A stretch of DNA of 6,059 bases from Deltaproteobacteria bacterium RIFOXYA12_FULL_61_11 (GTDB taxonomy: Bacteria; Bdellovibrionota_F; JAHFAK01; YA12-FULL-61-11): contig MGSU01000273.1 of assembly GCA_001799195.1 (NCBI GenBank), positions 1 to 6,059 on the forward strand, given 5' to 3'. Position 1 is the first letter of the stretch. Each line of letters opens with the position of its first letter. Of this stretch, positions 1 through 6,059 are shown one piece after another. Under the pieces are notes generated by a model. The model was not told the origin of the DNA. It was given only the letters and a program-made list of their open reading frames with translations, and did no database searches. The position numbers and the translations under genes were made by a program.

Positions 1-311
1 ACCTCGGACACGTCTTCCCCCGGGTTGACCAGGTTCTGTTGCTCGGCCAACGCAGACTTGACGCTGCCCTCGATGCGCACGTTGACATAGTTTGCCAGCT
101 CGTGGCGGGCCATGGCCGCGGCGGCCAAACGCAGGTCGCCCTCGGAATACCCTTCCACCATGCCCACCGCAAACCGGGCGGTCTTGCTCTCTTCCAGCAG
201 GTCGTTGTTCGGCGAGTCGATCCACTTCGGCCGCCCACCGGTGGCGGTGGCGCAGGCGACGAGCAGGACGAGCAGCACCACGGTGAATACTGTTCGAGTC
301 GATGACAGCAT
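1..311 (-). CDS. LPP20-like outer-membrane lipoprotein (N-terminal part)
   Basis: This gene is cut by the left edge; 103 codons are visible. The protein opens with a lipoprotein signal: a basic/polar start with Arg6, a hydrophobic run at about 8-19, and the lipobox Leu-Val-Ala-Cys at 17-20. Cys20 would be lipidated, and Ala at +2 (no Asp) suggests outer-membrane sorting. After it come Pro-Lys-Trp (28-30), a short Ala-Val-Gly strand (48-50) and an Ala-rich helix (about 59-76) running into Val-Asn-Val. That order, P-W then xVGx then an A-rich helix, resembles the LPP20 family, whose role is mostly unknown. The start at 311 is preferred because GGAG (322-319) lies 7 bases upstream. An in-frame ATG at 317 is almost against that GGAG. 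The gene has the same direction as the transporter gene but is about 270 bases from it, so it is probably its own unit. Lipoprotein call firm; family call moderate. Confidence 0.72.
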   Translation of the reverse strand, partial: MLSSTRTVFTVVLLVLLVACATATGGRPKWIDSPNNDLLEESKTARFAVGMVEGYSEGDLRLAAAAMARHELANYVNVRIEGSVKSALAEQQNLVNPGEDVSE

Positions 312-578
312 GATCATTCTCCATTTGTATTTCTTGGGCCTTTCGGTGCGACGAACCTAGCAAAAGGATGGCGAAGGGGCAACCTGGAAGATGGCATTAT
401 CCGGCAAGCGCCGAACGTGCAATCGTAGGAGGCTAGCGTCCTGTTGATCGAGCGGCACTGCGCCGGAAGCTCCTCCAGCCGTCCGTGGAGGTTCGGTCCT
501 TCGGTGCCGGTGAGGACGAGAGGTGAGCTGCTCTTGGATCAGGTTTTGTATCCCTTTACAGTCCTTGCGGGAATGCGG
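312..578. other. Gap between transporter and lipoprotein genes
   Basis: I see no convincing gene in these 267 bases. The stretch is the 3' flank of the transporter gene and the 5' flank of the lipoprotein gene on the minus strand. It holds the lipoprotein's ribosome binding site (GGAG at 322-319), a weak promoter candidate and two small inverted repeats. One has arms at 472-477 and 486-491 (6 base pairs, 8-base loop). The other has arms at 496-500 and 513-517 (5 base pairs). Neither is followed by a T-run on the minus strand, so neither is a clear intrinsic terminator. The transporter mRNA may end by Rho or read through. Confidence 0.5.
396..422 (-). promoter_or_regulatory. Weak sigma70-like promoter candidate for the lipoprotein gene
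   Basis: Reading the minus strand, TTGCAC (422-417) and GATAAT (401-396) are separated by 15 bases. Both boxes are close to the sigma70 consensus, but the spacer is two bases shorter than ideal. Transcription would start near 389, leaving a leader of about 77 bases before the ATG at 311. The position fits a separate transcription unit for the lipoprotein, but the match could be chance. Confidence 0.25.
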
Positions 579-2891
579 TCACCGTATCGCGCTCCGGGTG
601 ATGAAGCTCGGACGGAAGAGTGTGATGAGGGCGGGGAGGAGGAAGAGGGCGCCGAGCATGCTGACGACCATCCAGAAGACAAGTAGGAAACCCATTTCCG
701 CCTGGAACCGCAGGAAACTGAAGTTCCAGAAGGCCACTCCGGCTACCATGGTGGCGGCGGTGAAGGTGACGGCCTTGCCCGCGGTGCGGAGGGCCACGGA
801 GACCGCGAGGTCGAGGTCGGCGCAGCGTTGGTATTCTTCTTTGATCCTGTCGACGATGTAGAGACCATAGTCCACACCTAGGCCCACGCCCAGGGCGACG
901 ACGGGCAGCGCATTGATGTCGAGGCCTATTCCCCTGGCTCCCATGAGGGCATAGGTGAGGTAGTTGGACAGGATCAAGGGGACCATGAACAGCAGCCCGG
1001 CCACGATTGAGCGATAGGCCAAGCCGCAGAAGAGGAAGACGATCGAGAAAGCCAAGACCGTGATCTTAGCCTGGTGCCAGGTGATGACCTCGTTGACCGC
1101 GGCGAGGAGGCCGCCGAAGCCCCCGGCCAGGCGGAAGCGGGCTTTTTCCAGAGTGTGGGTTCCAATAAAATCCTGGGCCGCGGCGATCACCTTGCGCAGC
1201 GTCTCGCCGCGATGGTCGCGCAGGTACAAGGTGATATTGGCGTTCTGGCTGTCGATGGTCACGAAGCGTCCGAGATCCCCGGGTTCGCTCGAGCTGTAGA
1301 TCATTTCCAGGTAGAAACCGCTCTCAGCGGGATCGTCCGGCACGAGTTCCCACTTCGGAAAGCCCCCGTGCAGGGTGGCGATGATGCCGGGCAGCAGATC
1401 CGCCAGCGAACTGGTTCCCGTGACTTCGGGAAGCCGTTCCATATGTCGTTGGAACGCCTCCATGGTCAGCAAGACCCGGGGATCCTTGATCGCCTCGCGG
1501 GTCTCGCCCTCGACTACCACGCTCAGGAGCTCTGTCTTGCCGAAGCGCTCGGCAATGGCGGCGGTGGCGCGGTTGTAGGGGGAATCCGGCCACAAGAGAG
1601 GGGTTCCGGGATGGACGTCCCCGACCTCGAGGTTGCTGGCGAAATAATAACCGCCGATCAGCAGGACCGAGGTGACGGTGAGGACCACGTACCTGGACCG
1701 TCCGCGGCTCACCCCCGCGATCGCGCCGTGCAACCGGTCGAAGATCGTGTTTTTCGAGACGGCACGGGAGGGTGGCGGAAGGATCGAGAGCAAGAGGGGG
1801 TTGAGGATCAAGTCGCTGACCAGGATCGAAAGCACCCAGAAGCTGCCGAGCAGAGCCAGTTTCTGCAACAGGGGTATGGGAGTGAGCAGGACCAGGGCGA
1901 CACCGATCGCGTCCGTGAGGATAGAAACCAAACCCGGCGTGAACAATCCCTTGAACGTGGCGACCGCGGCGCGGTCTCGATCGCCGTGTTTCCTGAATTC
2001 CTCGAGATAGCGTTCGACCAGTTGCACCGAATGGCTGAGGGCCCGCGCGCTGATGATGAAGGGTACGACGATGACCAGGGGGTCGAAATTGCAGTCGAGC
2101 AGGGCGAGGAAGCCGAGTCCCCACAACGCAGACACGGCCGCTGTGCAGAGGGGGACCAGCACGCCGCGTAGGTCGCGGAAGTAGAGTACGAGGACGAGCA
2201 CGATAGCCAACAAGGTGTACAGGAAGAGACGCTGGACTTGGGGGTACTGTTGCAGGATCCAACCGAGCATGACCGGCCGTCCGATCATGGAGAGGTGCAG
2301 GTGTTCGTTTGTCTCCGCTGTCACGATCTTTTCGAGTTCGGCGTACACCAGGGGGACGTCGAGGCGATCTTCGAAGAAGCCTGCCAGGATCAAGGCGGCG
2401 CGGAGGTCCTCGGAGACCAGGGTGCCGTAATAGCGCGGTGAGGACACGAGTTGTTCGCGTACGGCGGCGAGCTCCGCCTCGCTCTCGGGTATCTCGGGCC
2501 ACATGATCGGAGTAGCGAGGAAGCCTCGGTGTTCGTCCACGTCAAGGCGTTTGACCTTGCGTTGGGCGATGGACAAGACCTGGTAGTTGTTGATGCCCGG
2601 TAGCAGCTCCAGGGCCCGGGTGATGCGTTGGATGGCCTGCAGGACTTCTTTACGGAAGATATCGCCCTCATCGACCTCGACCTGGATCATCACGGTCGAG
2701 GCTCCGCCGAAGATGTCTTTGTATCCGATGAAGGTTTCGACGAAGGGATGATCGGAGGGGAAGAGATCGATGATCGGGCTGTCCACCCGCAGGTGGAGGG
2801 TTTTCCAACCGAAAAAAACGGTCAGGACCGTGATCAGGAGCAAGACGTAGGTACGCCTGCGGAGCAGGAAGAGGGCGAGACGTTGGGCCAT
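579..2891 (-). CDS. MMPL/RND-superfamily inner-membrane transporter
   Basis: This is a predicted proton-driven pump of the RND superfamily (MMPL/HAE3-like branch), about 770 residues. Residues are numbered from the upstream ATG at 2897. The architecture is two repeats: TM1 (about 17-33), a periplasmic loop (34-222), TM2-TM6 (about 223-372), then TM7 (402-420), a second loop (421-608) and TM8-TM12 (about 611-761). TM10 carries the family motif Gly-Val-Asp-Tyr-Gly-Leu followed by Val-Asp-Arg, with Asp676-Tyr677 as the expected proton relay. The matching site in TM4 is Ser288-His289. There is no duckbill-sized loop or long N-terminal helix like that of AcrB. The stop of the propeller gene overlaps the ATG at 2897 (ATGA), but GGGGAG (2903-2898) abuts that ATG. 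It sits 6 bases before the ATG at 2891, so I chose 2891; 2897 remains possible. The gene is last in the operon. Substrate unknown; a lipid or other hydrophobic molecule is inferred from the family and neighbours. Confidence 0.93.
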   Translation of the reverse strand: MAQRLALFLLRRRTYVLLLITVLTVFFGWKTLHLRVDSPIIDLFPSDHPFVETFIGYKDIFGGASTVMIQVEVDEGDIFRKEVLQAIQRITRALELLPGINNYQVLSIAQRKVKRLDVDEHRGFLATPIMWPEIPESEAELAAVREQLVSSPRYYGTLVSEDLRAALILAGFFEDRLDVPLVYAELEKIVTAETNEHLHLSMIGRPVMLGWILQQYPQVQRLFLYTLLAIVLVLVLYFRDLRGVLVPLCTAAVSALWGLGFLALLDCNFDPLVIVVPFIISARALSHSVQLVERYLEEFRKHGDRDRAAVATFKGLFTPGLVSILTDAIGVALVLLTPIPLLQKLALLGSFWVLSILVSDLILNPLLLSILPPPSRAVSKNTIFDRLHGAIAGVSRGRSRYVVLTVTSVLLIGGYYFASNLEVGDVHPGTPLLWPDSPYNRATAAIAERFGKTELLSVVVEGETREAIKDPRVLLTMEAFQRHMERLPEVTGTSSLADLLPGIIATLHGGFPKWELVPDDPAESGFYLEMIYSSSEPGDLGRFVTIDSQNANITLYLRDHRGETLRKVIAAAQDFIGTHTLEKARFRLAGGFGGLLAAVNEVITWHQAKITVLAFSIVFLFCGLAYRSIVAGLLFMVPLILSNYLTYALMGARGIGLDINALPVVALGVGLGVDYGLYIVDRIKEEYQRCADLDLAVSVALRTAGKAVTFTAATMVAGVAFWNFSFLRFQAEMGFLLVFWMVVSMLGALFLLPALITLFRPSFITRSAIR

Positions 2892-2893
2892 GT

Positions 2894-3856
2894 TCATCTC
2901 CCCGACAGGCGGTCGAAGGACTGTGCCGGAAGGATGCGACGCAGGAGGTTGCCCCGGTCACCGGCGAGGAACTGATGTCCCGAGGGGAGGACCAGAACGG
3001 TCGAGAGCCAGGTGTGGAGCGGTAGGCGTTCGACAAGGGGGGAGCCTCCGGACGGCAGGGTGACCAGGGTGCCGTTCCCTCCGACGGCGACCAGGGTTCC
3101 TTCCCCCCCGAGGTGGAGGGCGAAGAGGTGTTCGGTGGTCCCGGTCGAACGGGGTAACCAGTGCTCGCCTCCATCCTCGGTGAGGAGCACGGTACCCTCG
3201 GCCCCGACCGCGGCACCGTGAAGAGGATCGGAGAAAGCCACGGCATAGAGGGAGCGTTGCAGGGGGAGTTGGACAGCGGACCAGGTAGTTCCTCCGTCAC
3301 GGCTGCGCTGGAGGGTGCCGAGTTCCCCGACCACGAACGCGAGTTCAGGGGTCACGAAGGTCACGTCGTGGAGGCCGGGTTCGTCCAGTGCTTCCTCAGG
3401 GAGTTGCAGTGCTCGCCGTTGCCAGGTCTTGCCGTGATCGAGGCTCTGCAGCAGGGTGGCGAAGTGCCCCACCGCCAGGGCGCGTCCATCGGGTAAGGCT
3501 GCGACCCCGAAGAGGGGCTGGGTTGCCCCGCTCTCGATCCTCTCCCAATGGTCTCCGCCGTCTTCGGTTCGCAGCACCAGCCCGGGTCTGCCAACGATCA
3601 GGCCTCGCCGTTCATCGACGAAATTCACGGCCAGGAGAGGTTCGGTGACCCCGGGGGTCAGCAAGGAAAAGCTGTAACCGCCATCGTCCGAGCGCAGCAC
3701 CAACCCGGGATGGCCGACCACCCAGATCCGCGAGCCTCGTCCGCACAAGTCGAAGAGTTTGTCGCGGTGATCGAGGTCGGCCAGGGGAGAGGCCGAGAGC
3801 CGGCCCTGACCGAGGAACAAGACCAGGAGTGTCGTGAAGATCAGAGCCGCTTTCAT
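2894..3856 (-). CDS. Secreted YCF48/BNR-type seven-repeat beta-propeller protein
   Basis: The protein has 320 residues. A signal peptide occupies about 1-22 (Lys2, a hydrophobic core at 4-15, a likely cut after Leu-Ser-Ala at 20-22), so it should be periplasmic. The mature part is almost all repeats. A strand of the type Val-Gly-x-x-Gly-x-Leu-x-Arg recurs seven times, near residues 46, 87, 128, 175, 216, 257 and 297. Five copies are followed by a BNR/Asp-box-like turn (for example Asp-Gly-Gly-x-x-Trp at 99-104, 187-192 and 228-233; the first copy ends in Phe63). This fits a seven-bladed propeller of the YCF48/HCF136-like family. That family is named for photosystem II assembly, but the fold is a general binding scaffold and nothing photosynthetic is present here. 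The ATG overlaps the DUF1329 stop (ATGA at 3856-3853), and only a weak ribosome binding site is visible, which points to translational coupling. It may help assemble or bridge the pump and its periplasmic partner; that role is inferred. Confidence 0.9.
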   Translation of the reverse strand: MKAALIFTTLLVLFLGQGRLSASPLADLDHRDKLFDLCGRGSRIWVVGHPGLVLRSDDGGYSFSLLTPGVTEPLLAVNFVDERRGLIVGRPGLVLRTEDGGDHWERIESGATQPLFGVAALPDGRALAVGHFATLLQSLDHGKTWQRRALQLPEEALDEPGLHDVTFVTPELAFVVGELGTLQRSRDGGTTWSAVQLPLQRSLYAVAFSDPLHGAAVGAEGTVLLTEDGGEHWLPRSTGTTEHLFALHLGGEGTLVAVGGNGTLVTLPSGGSPLVERLPLHTWLSTVLVLPSGHQFLAGDRGNLLRRILPAQSFDRLSGR

Positions 3857-5250
3857 CGTCCGCGTTTGCGCAAGGTGGCCAACGTGAACTCACCGGGTTC
3901 CAACCCGAGATTGCTCTTGGAGACATAGACCGGGAAAGCGGTGGCATGTTCGCTCTGCAGGTCCACCACCAGGCTCGCACAATACACCGGTGGGTGGGTG
4001 TCCTCGTCGGGAGATTGGTTGAAGCCGTTGATCAGGACCTTCCAGAGTTCGCCTTTCTTGTCGTAGGTTTCTTTGTAGGCGATGAGGAAGGTCTCGGCGT
4101 CGACATAGATGAGTTGGCGGGAATAGGGATAATCCGCCAGCTTCGGAGTGACCTCGAGTAGATACGTCGGCCGCAATTCCCAGTTACACGTGAGGTTCCA
4201 ATAGGGTTTGGTGCGGAAATCAAAGGTTTTATCGGCGTACTCCTTGCCCAGGCCAATACCCGCGTGCATGGGTGCCAGGCGGGTTTCCTTGCCCAGGAGC
4301 TTCCAGTTCATCCACTCCGGGTAGCCCATGAAACCCCGGACGTCCTCGTAGAGCATGTCGGTGGAGTTCCAGGTATCCCCGCGGGTGCCGAAGGTGTTGC
4401 GCAGTACCCTCCTCATAGCCGGGACGTAGATGTGCCCCTGCTGGTCGAGCGGGTCCACGCTGCGGCTGTAGAGGGCACCGAAGCCCTTCTTGTCATAGGG
4501 AGAGAGCGCGTAGGTGAGCGAAGTGTACTGGATGTTTTCCTTGAGGAACGCATCGATCGCGGGTTTGGGCGGCAGGTCGGTGCGATTGACGGTGCGGCAG
4601 ATGAAAGCCCAGCGCCATTCCTCGGTGTGTTCTACTCCGCGGGCGGACGAGACCCACTTGACCGCGTAATACGAATCGCCGTCGTCTCCGATGTAACAGT
4701 ACTGGTAGTTCCAGGCCGCTTCCAGGCCGTTCTTGGGTTGGGGAAAGGGCAATCCGGCGACGTATCCGTCCAGGCCGCGTTTGCGTACCTCCTTCCCGGT
4801 CTCGATCAGTTTTGCCTTGCCGGCGTGGGCAGTGGTCGCCTCGAGGTACCCGCGCGAGGGATGGATGGGCTTGTAGGCCACGATGGGGAGGCGGAGCCCG
4901 TGGCGTTCAATCAGGTTTCGGAGGCCTTTTGCAAGAAAACTGCTGTGTGCACCGGAGGTTGCCCTATCCAGGGTGGTCCCGACGAGTTTGGGTTCGGCCG
5001 AGAGGTCGGGCCGGAACCCCGCAAGGTCGGTCCAGTTCTTCGCGGTCATCGTCGTGCCCGGTTTCCAACGCGGGGCTTCTGGTGCGATCGGGGGAGGCGG
5101 TGCCGGGGGGGCGGGTTGCCCAACCGCAGCAGGAGGAGTCGTCGGGGCGGGGAGGGATTGCTCTTCCGGCGGAGGGACAGGGAGAGGAACCTCTTGGGCA
5201 GAGAGCAGGGAACAGTAAGCACTGCAGAGCAGCAGGAGCAAGGTTCGCAT
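3853..5250 (-). CDS. DUF1329 family periplasmic protein with proline-rich linker
   Basis: The protein has 465 residues from the ATG at 5250. This start is chosen over the GTG at 5265 because GGAGG (5263-5259) lies 8 bases before the ATG and covers the GTG-side codons. A signal peptide spans 1-18, with cleavage expected after Leu-Ser-Ala. Next comes a linker with 18 prolines in residues 21-60, then the DUF1329 domain from about 61 to the end. Family landmarks are Gly-Leu-Pro-Phe-Pro (166-170), Pro-Ala-Met-Arg-Arg (277-281), Trp-Glu-Leu-Arg-Pro (357-361) and Tyr-Ser-Arg followed by Tyr-Val-Asp (376-384). DUF1329 has no settled function. From memory it is considered related to the LolA/LolB half-barrel fold, which binds acyl chains; that link should be verified. 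It is encoded between an outer-membrane barrel and a propeller/pump pair, which suits a carrier or adaptor between membranes. Four cysteines remain in the mature protein (185, 218, 355, 424), so disulfides are possible. The family call is firm; the role is inferred. Confidence 0.9.
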   Translation of the reverse strand: MRTLLLLLCSAYCSLLSAQEVPLPVPPPEEQSLPAPTTPPAAVGQPAPPAPPPPIAPEAPRWKPGTTMTAKNWTDLAGFRPDLSAEPKLVGTTLDRATSGAHSSFLAKGLRNLIERHGLRLPIVAYKPIHPSRGYLEATTAHAGKAKLIETGKEVRKRGLDGYVAGLPFPQPKNGLEAAWNYQYCYIGDDGDSYYAVKWVSSARGVEHTEEWRWAFICRTVNRTDLPPKPAIDAFLKENIQYTSLTYALSPYDKKGFGALYSRSVDPLDQQGHIYVPAMRRVLRNTFGTRGDTWNSTDMLYEDVRGFMGYPEWMNWKLLGKETRLAPMHAGIGLGKEYADKTFDFRTKPYWNLTCNWELRPTYLLEVTPKLADYPYSRQLIYVDAETFLIAYKETYDKKGELWKVLINGFNQSPDEDTHPPVYCASLVVDLQSEHATAFPVYVSKSNLGLEPGEFTLATLRKRGR

Positions 5251-5253
5251 GAT

Positions 5254-5263
5254 GATCACCTCC
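5254..5263 (-). promoter_or_regulatory. Extended Shine-Dalgarno site of the DUF1329 gene
   Basis: On the minus strand the ten bases GGAGGTGATC are the exact complement of the conserved 16S rRNA tail GATCACCTCC. The GGAGG core is 8 bases from the ATG at 5250. Most sites match only 4 to 6 bases, so this one predicts efficient initiation within the operon mRNA. It also rules against the upstream in-frame GTG at 5265 as the start. Confidence 0.8.
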
Positions 5264-5317
5264 ACGGAAGAAGCTGTTGTCGGGTATCCGGTTTCGAATC
5301 CTCCGGCCTTGCGGAAG

Positions 5318-6059
5318 TCAGAATTGGCACTGAGCGGTCAGGTTCACCTCGTCGCGATCCCGGAACAGACCGACCCCCTGGTAGGGATCGGCGCCGAAGA
5401 AGTCGATCGCGGTGAGGTTGAGGCGCCAGGTATCGTACAGCCGGATGCCCAGACCGAGATTGAGGAACCCGCTCCGAGGGGAAACATAGGCGCCGATGAG
5501 TTTGGGAGCGAGGAGACCGTGAAAATAGGTCGTGGTCATGGCACCGATCGCCTTCCAGGAGTGGGTCCGCACCGTGTATTCGTTGTACCCCGGGATTTCC
5601 ACCAGATCGCTCTTCTCCACGTCGCTCAGCCCTGGAACCACGGTGTGCATCCATTGCGCGACGAGCAGGAAGTTCTGGGTCGGGTTGAGCCAGCGCAGCA
5701 TGGTCGGACGCATCAGCACCACCGCATAACTCGCCGCCAGTTTCTCGGCCGTATCGAAACGGTAGCGTTCGATACCAGCACCGTAGTCCTTGTCCAAGGC
5801 CTTGGAGGCCGTCCCGGACTGCCGTGGGAAGGTGCGGTCGGGTTCGATGGCCGTCTCGAGCTTGGCCACCATGCCAATCGGATTGTCGAAGGTGTAGTCC
5901 ACCGTGAAACCGGCGATGTGTTGCCTGGGAAACCCGAGGTAGAGGGTTTCCATGCGGGTATTGTCGACGAAGCCCATTTTCGCGTTGAGCACCTTGAGGT
6001 CGTAATAGAGGGGCACCGGCGGGGACATCTGGTGGGTGTAATAGTACACCAGGGAATAG
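5318..6059 (-). CDS. DUF1302-like outer-membrane beta-barrel protein (C-terminal part)
   Basis: The reading frame is open to the right edge, so the start is outside the window; 246 residues and the stop are visible. The GTG at 6049 is only an internal Val codon. The visible part has alternating polar/hydrophobic strands rich in Tyr, Trp, Phe and Gly, with charged turns. Segments near Pro-Arg-Gln-His and Phe-Thr-Val-Asp-Tyr look like paired barrel strands, followed by a fatty-acid-porin-like stretch with Trp and Asn-Pro-Thr-Gln-Asn. The chain ends in Gln-Cys-Gln-Phe; a terminal Phe is the usual signal for the BAM assembly machinery. Size, composition and the DUF1329 gene directly downstream (51 bases after the stop) point to DUF1302, normally about 550-650 residues. 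The C-terminal portion of DUF1302 is less distinctive than the N-terminal part, so another outer-membrane channel family is possible. It probably serves as the outer-membrane end of the system encoded by the next three genes. Confidence 0.75.
   Translation of the reverse strand, partial: YSLVYYYTHQMSPPVPLYYDLKVLNAKMGFVDNTRMETLYLGFPRQHIAGFTVDYTFDNPIGMVAKLETAIEPDRTFPRQSGTASKALDKDYGAGIERYRFDTAEKLAASYAVVLMRPTMLRWLNPTQNFLLVAQWMHTVVPGLSDVEKSDLVEIPGYNEYTVRTHSWKAIGAMTTTYFHGLLAPKLIGAYVSPRSGFLNLGLGIRLYDTWRLNLTAIDFFGADPYQGVGLFRDRDEVNLTAQCQF

Noticed and set aside
472-491. A 6-base-pair inverted repeat downstream of the pump gene, considered as a terminator.
   Set aside because: The stem is short, the loop is 8 bases, and no T-run follows on the minus strand. 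It also lies about 90 bases past the stop codon.
1074-2171. A 365-codon open frame on the plus strand.
   Set aside because: It is antisense to the pump gene, whose minus-strand product has clear RND motifs and 12 helices. The plus-strand product is a charged, low-hydrophobicity chain typical of antisense frames in high-GC DNA.
1324-2502. A 392-codon minus-strand frame inside the pump gene.
   Set aside because: It is an Arg/Pro-rich out-of-frame shadow of the pump gene, with no family features.
2894-3856. Photosystem II assembly role suggested by the YCF48 family name.
   Set aside because: No photosynthesis gene is nearby and the operon partners are envelope proteins. The similarity reflects the propeller fold.
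5286-5304. A stretch resembling a tRNA T-arm (TTCGAAT core) between the barrel and DUF1329 genes.
   Set aside because: The flanking bases do not form the required 5-base stem, no acceptor or anticodon arm is present, and the gap is only 51 bases long.
4264-5415. A 383-codon open frame on the plus strand.
   Set aside because: It is antisense to the DUF1329 gene and runs across the gene boundary into the barrel gene. Its end is a run of Arg and Ser with no recognisable domain.

Overview
The window reads as high-GC DNA (about 60% by eye) from a Gram-negative bacterium. The products include two signal-peptide proteins, a lipoprotein, an outer-membrane beta-barrel end and an inner-membrane RND pump. 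The families are common in Proteobacteria and related phyla, but nothing here fixes the genus. All five supported genes lie on the minus strand, so the window is best read from its right end to its left.

Minus-strand order: (1) the C-terminal 246 residues of a DUF1302-like outer-membrane protein, running in from beyond base 6059; (2) a 51-base gap, then a DUF1329 protein with a signal peptide and a proline-rich linker; (3) a secreted seven-repeat YCF48/BNR-type beta-propeller, overlapping the previous gene by ATGA; (4) a 12-helix MMPL/RND-superfamily transporter, again overlapping by ATGA; (5) about 260 bases without a gene; (6) the first 103 codons of an LPP20-like lipoprotein, running off the left edge.

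Genes 1 to 4 look like one operon. Their products would span the envelope: a pump in the inner membrane, a propeller and a DUF1329 protein (possibly a Lol-like lipid carrier) in the periplasm, and a barrel in the outer membrane. This gene combination recurs in many Gram-negative genomes, to my knowledge without a settled function. Movement of a hydrophobic molecule (lipid, sterol, hydrocarbon or similar) between the membranes is the most economical reading, but it is inference. The lipoprotein gene appears to be a separate unit with its own ribosome binding site and perhaps its own promoter.

No RNA gene, insertion sequence, CRISPR array or integration site was found. The long plus-strand reading frames are antisense shadows of the real genes.
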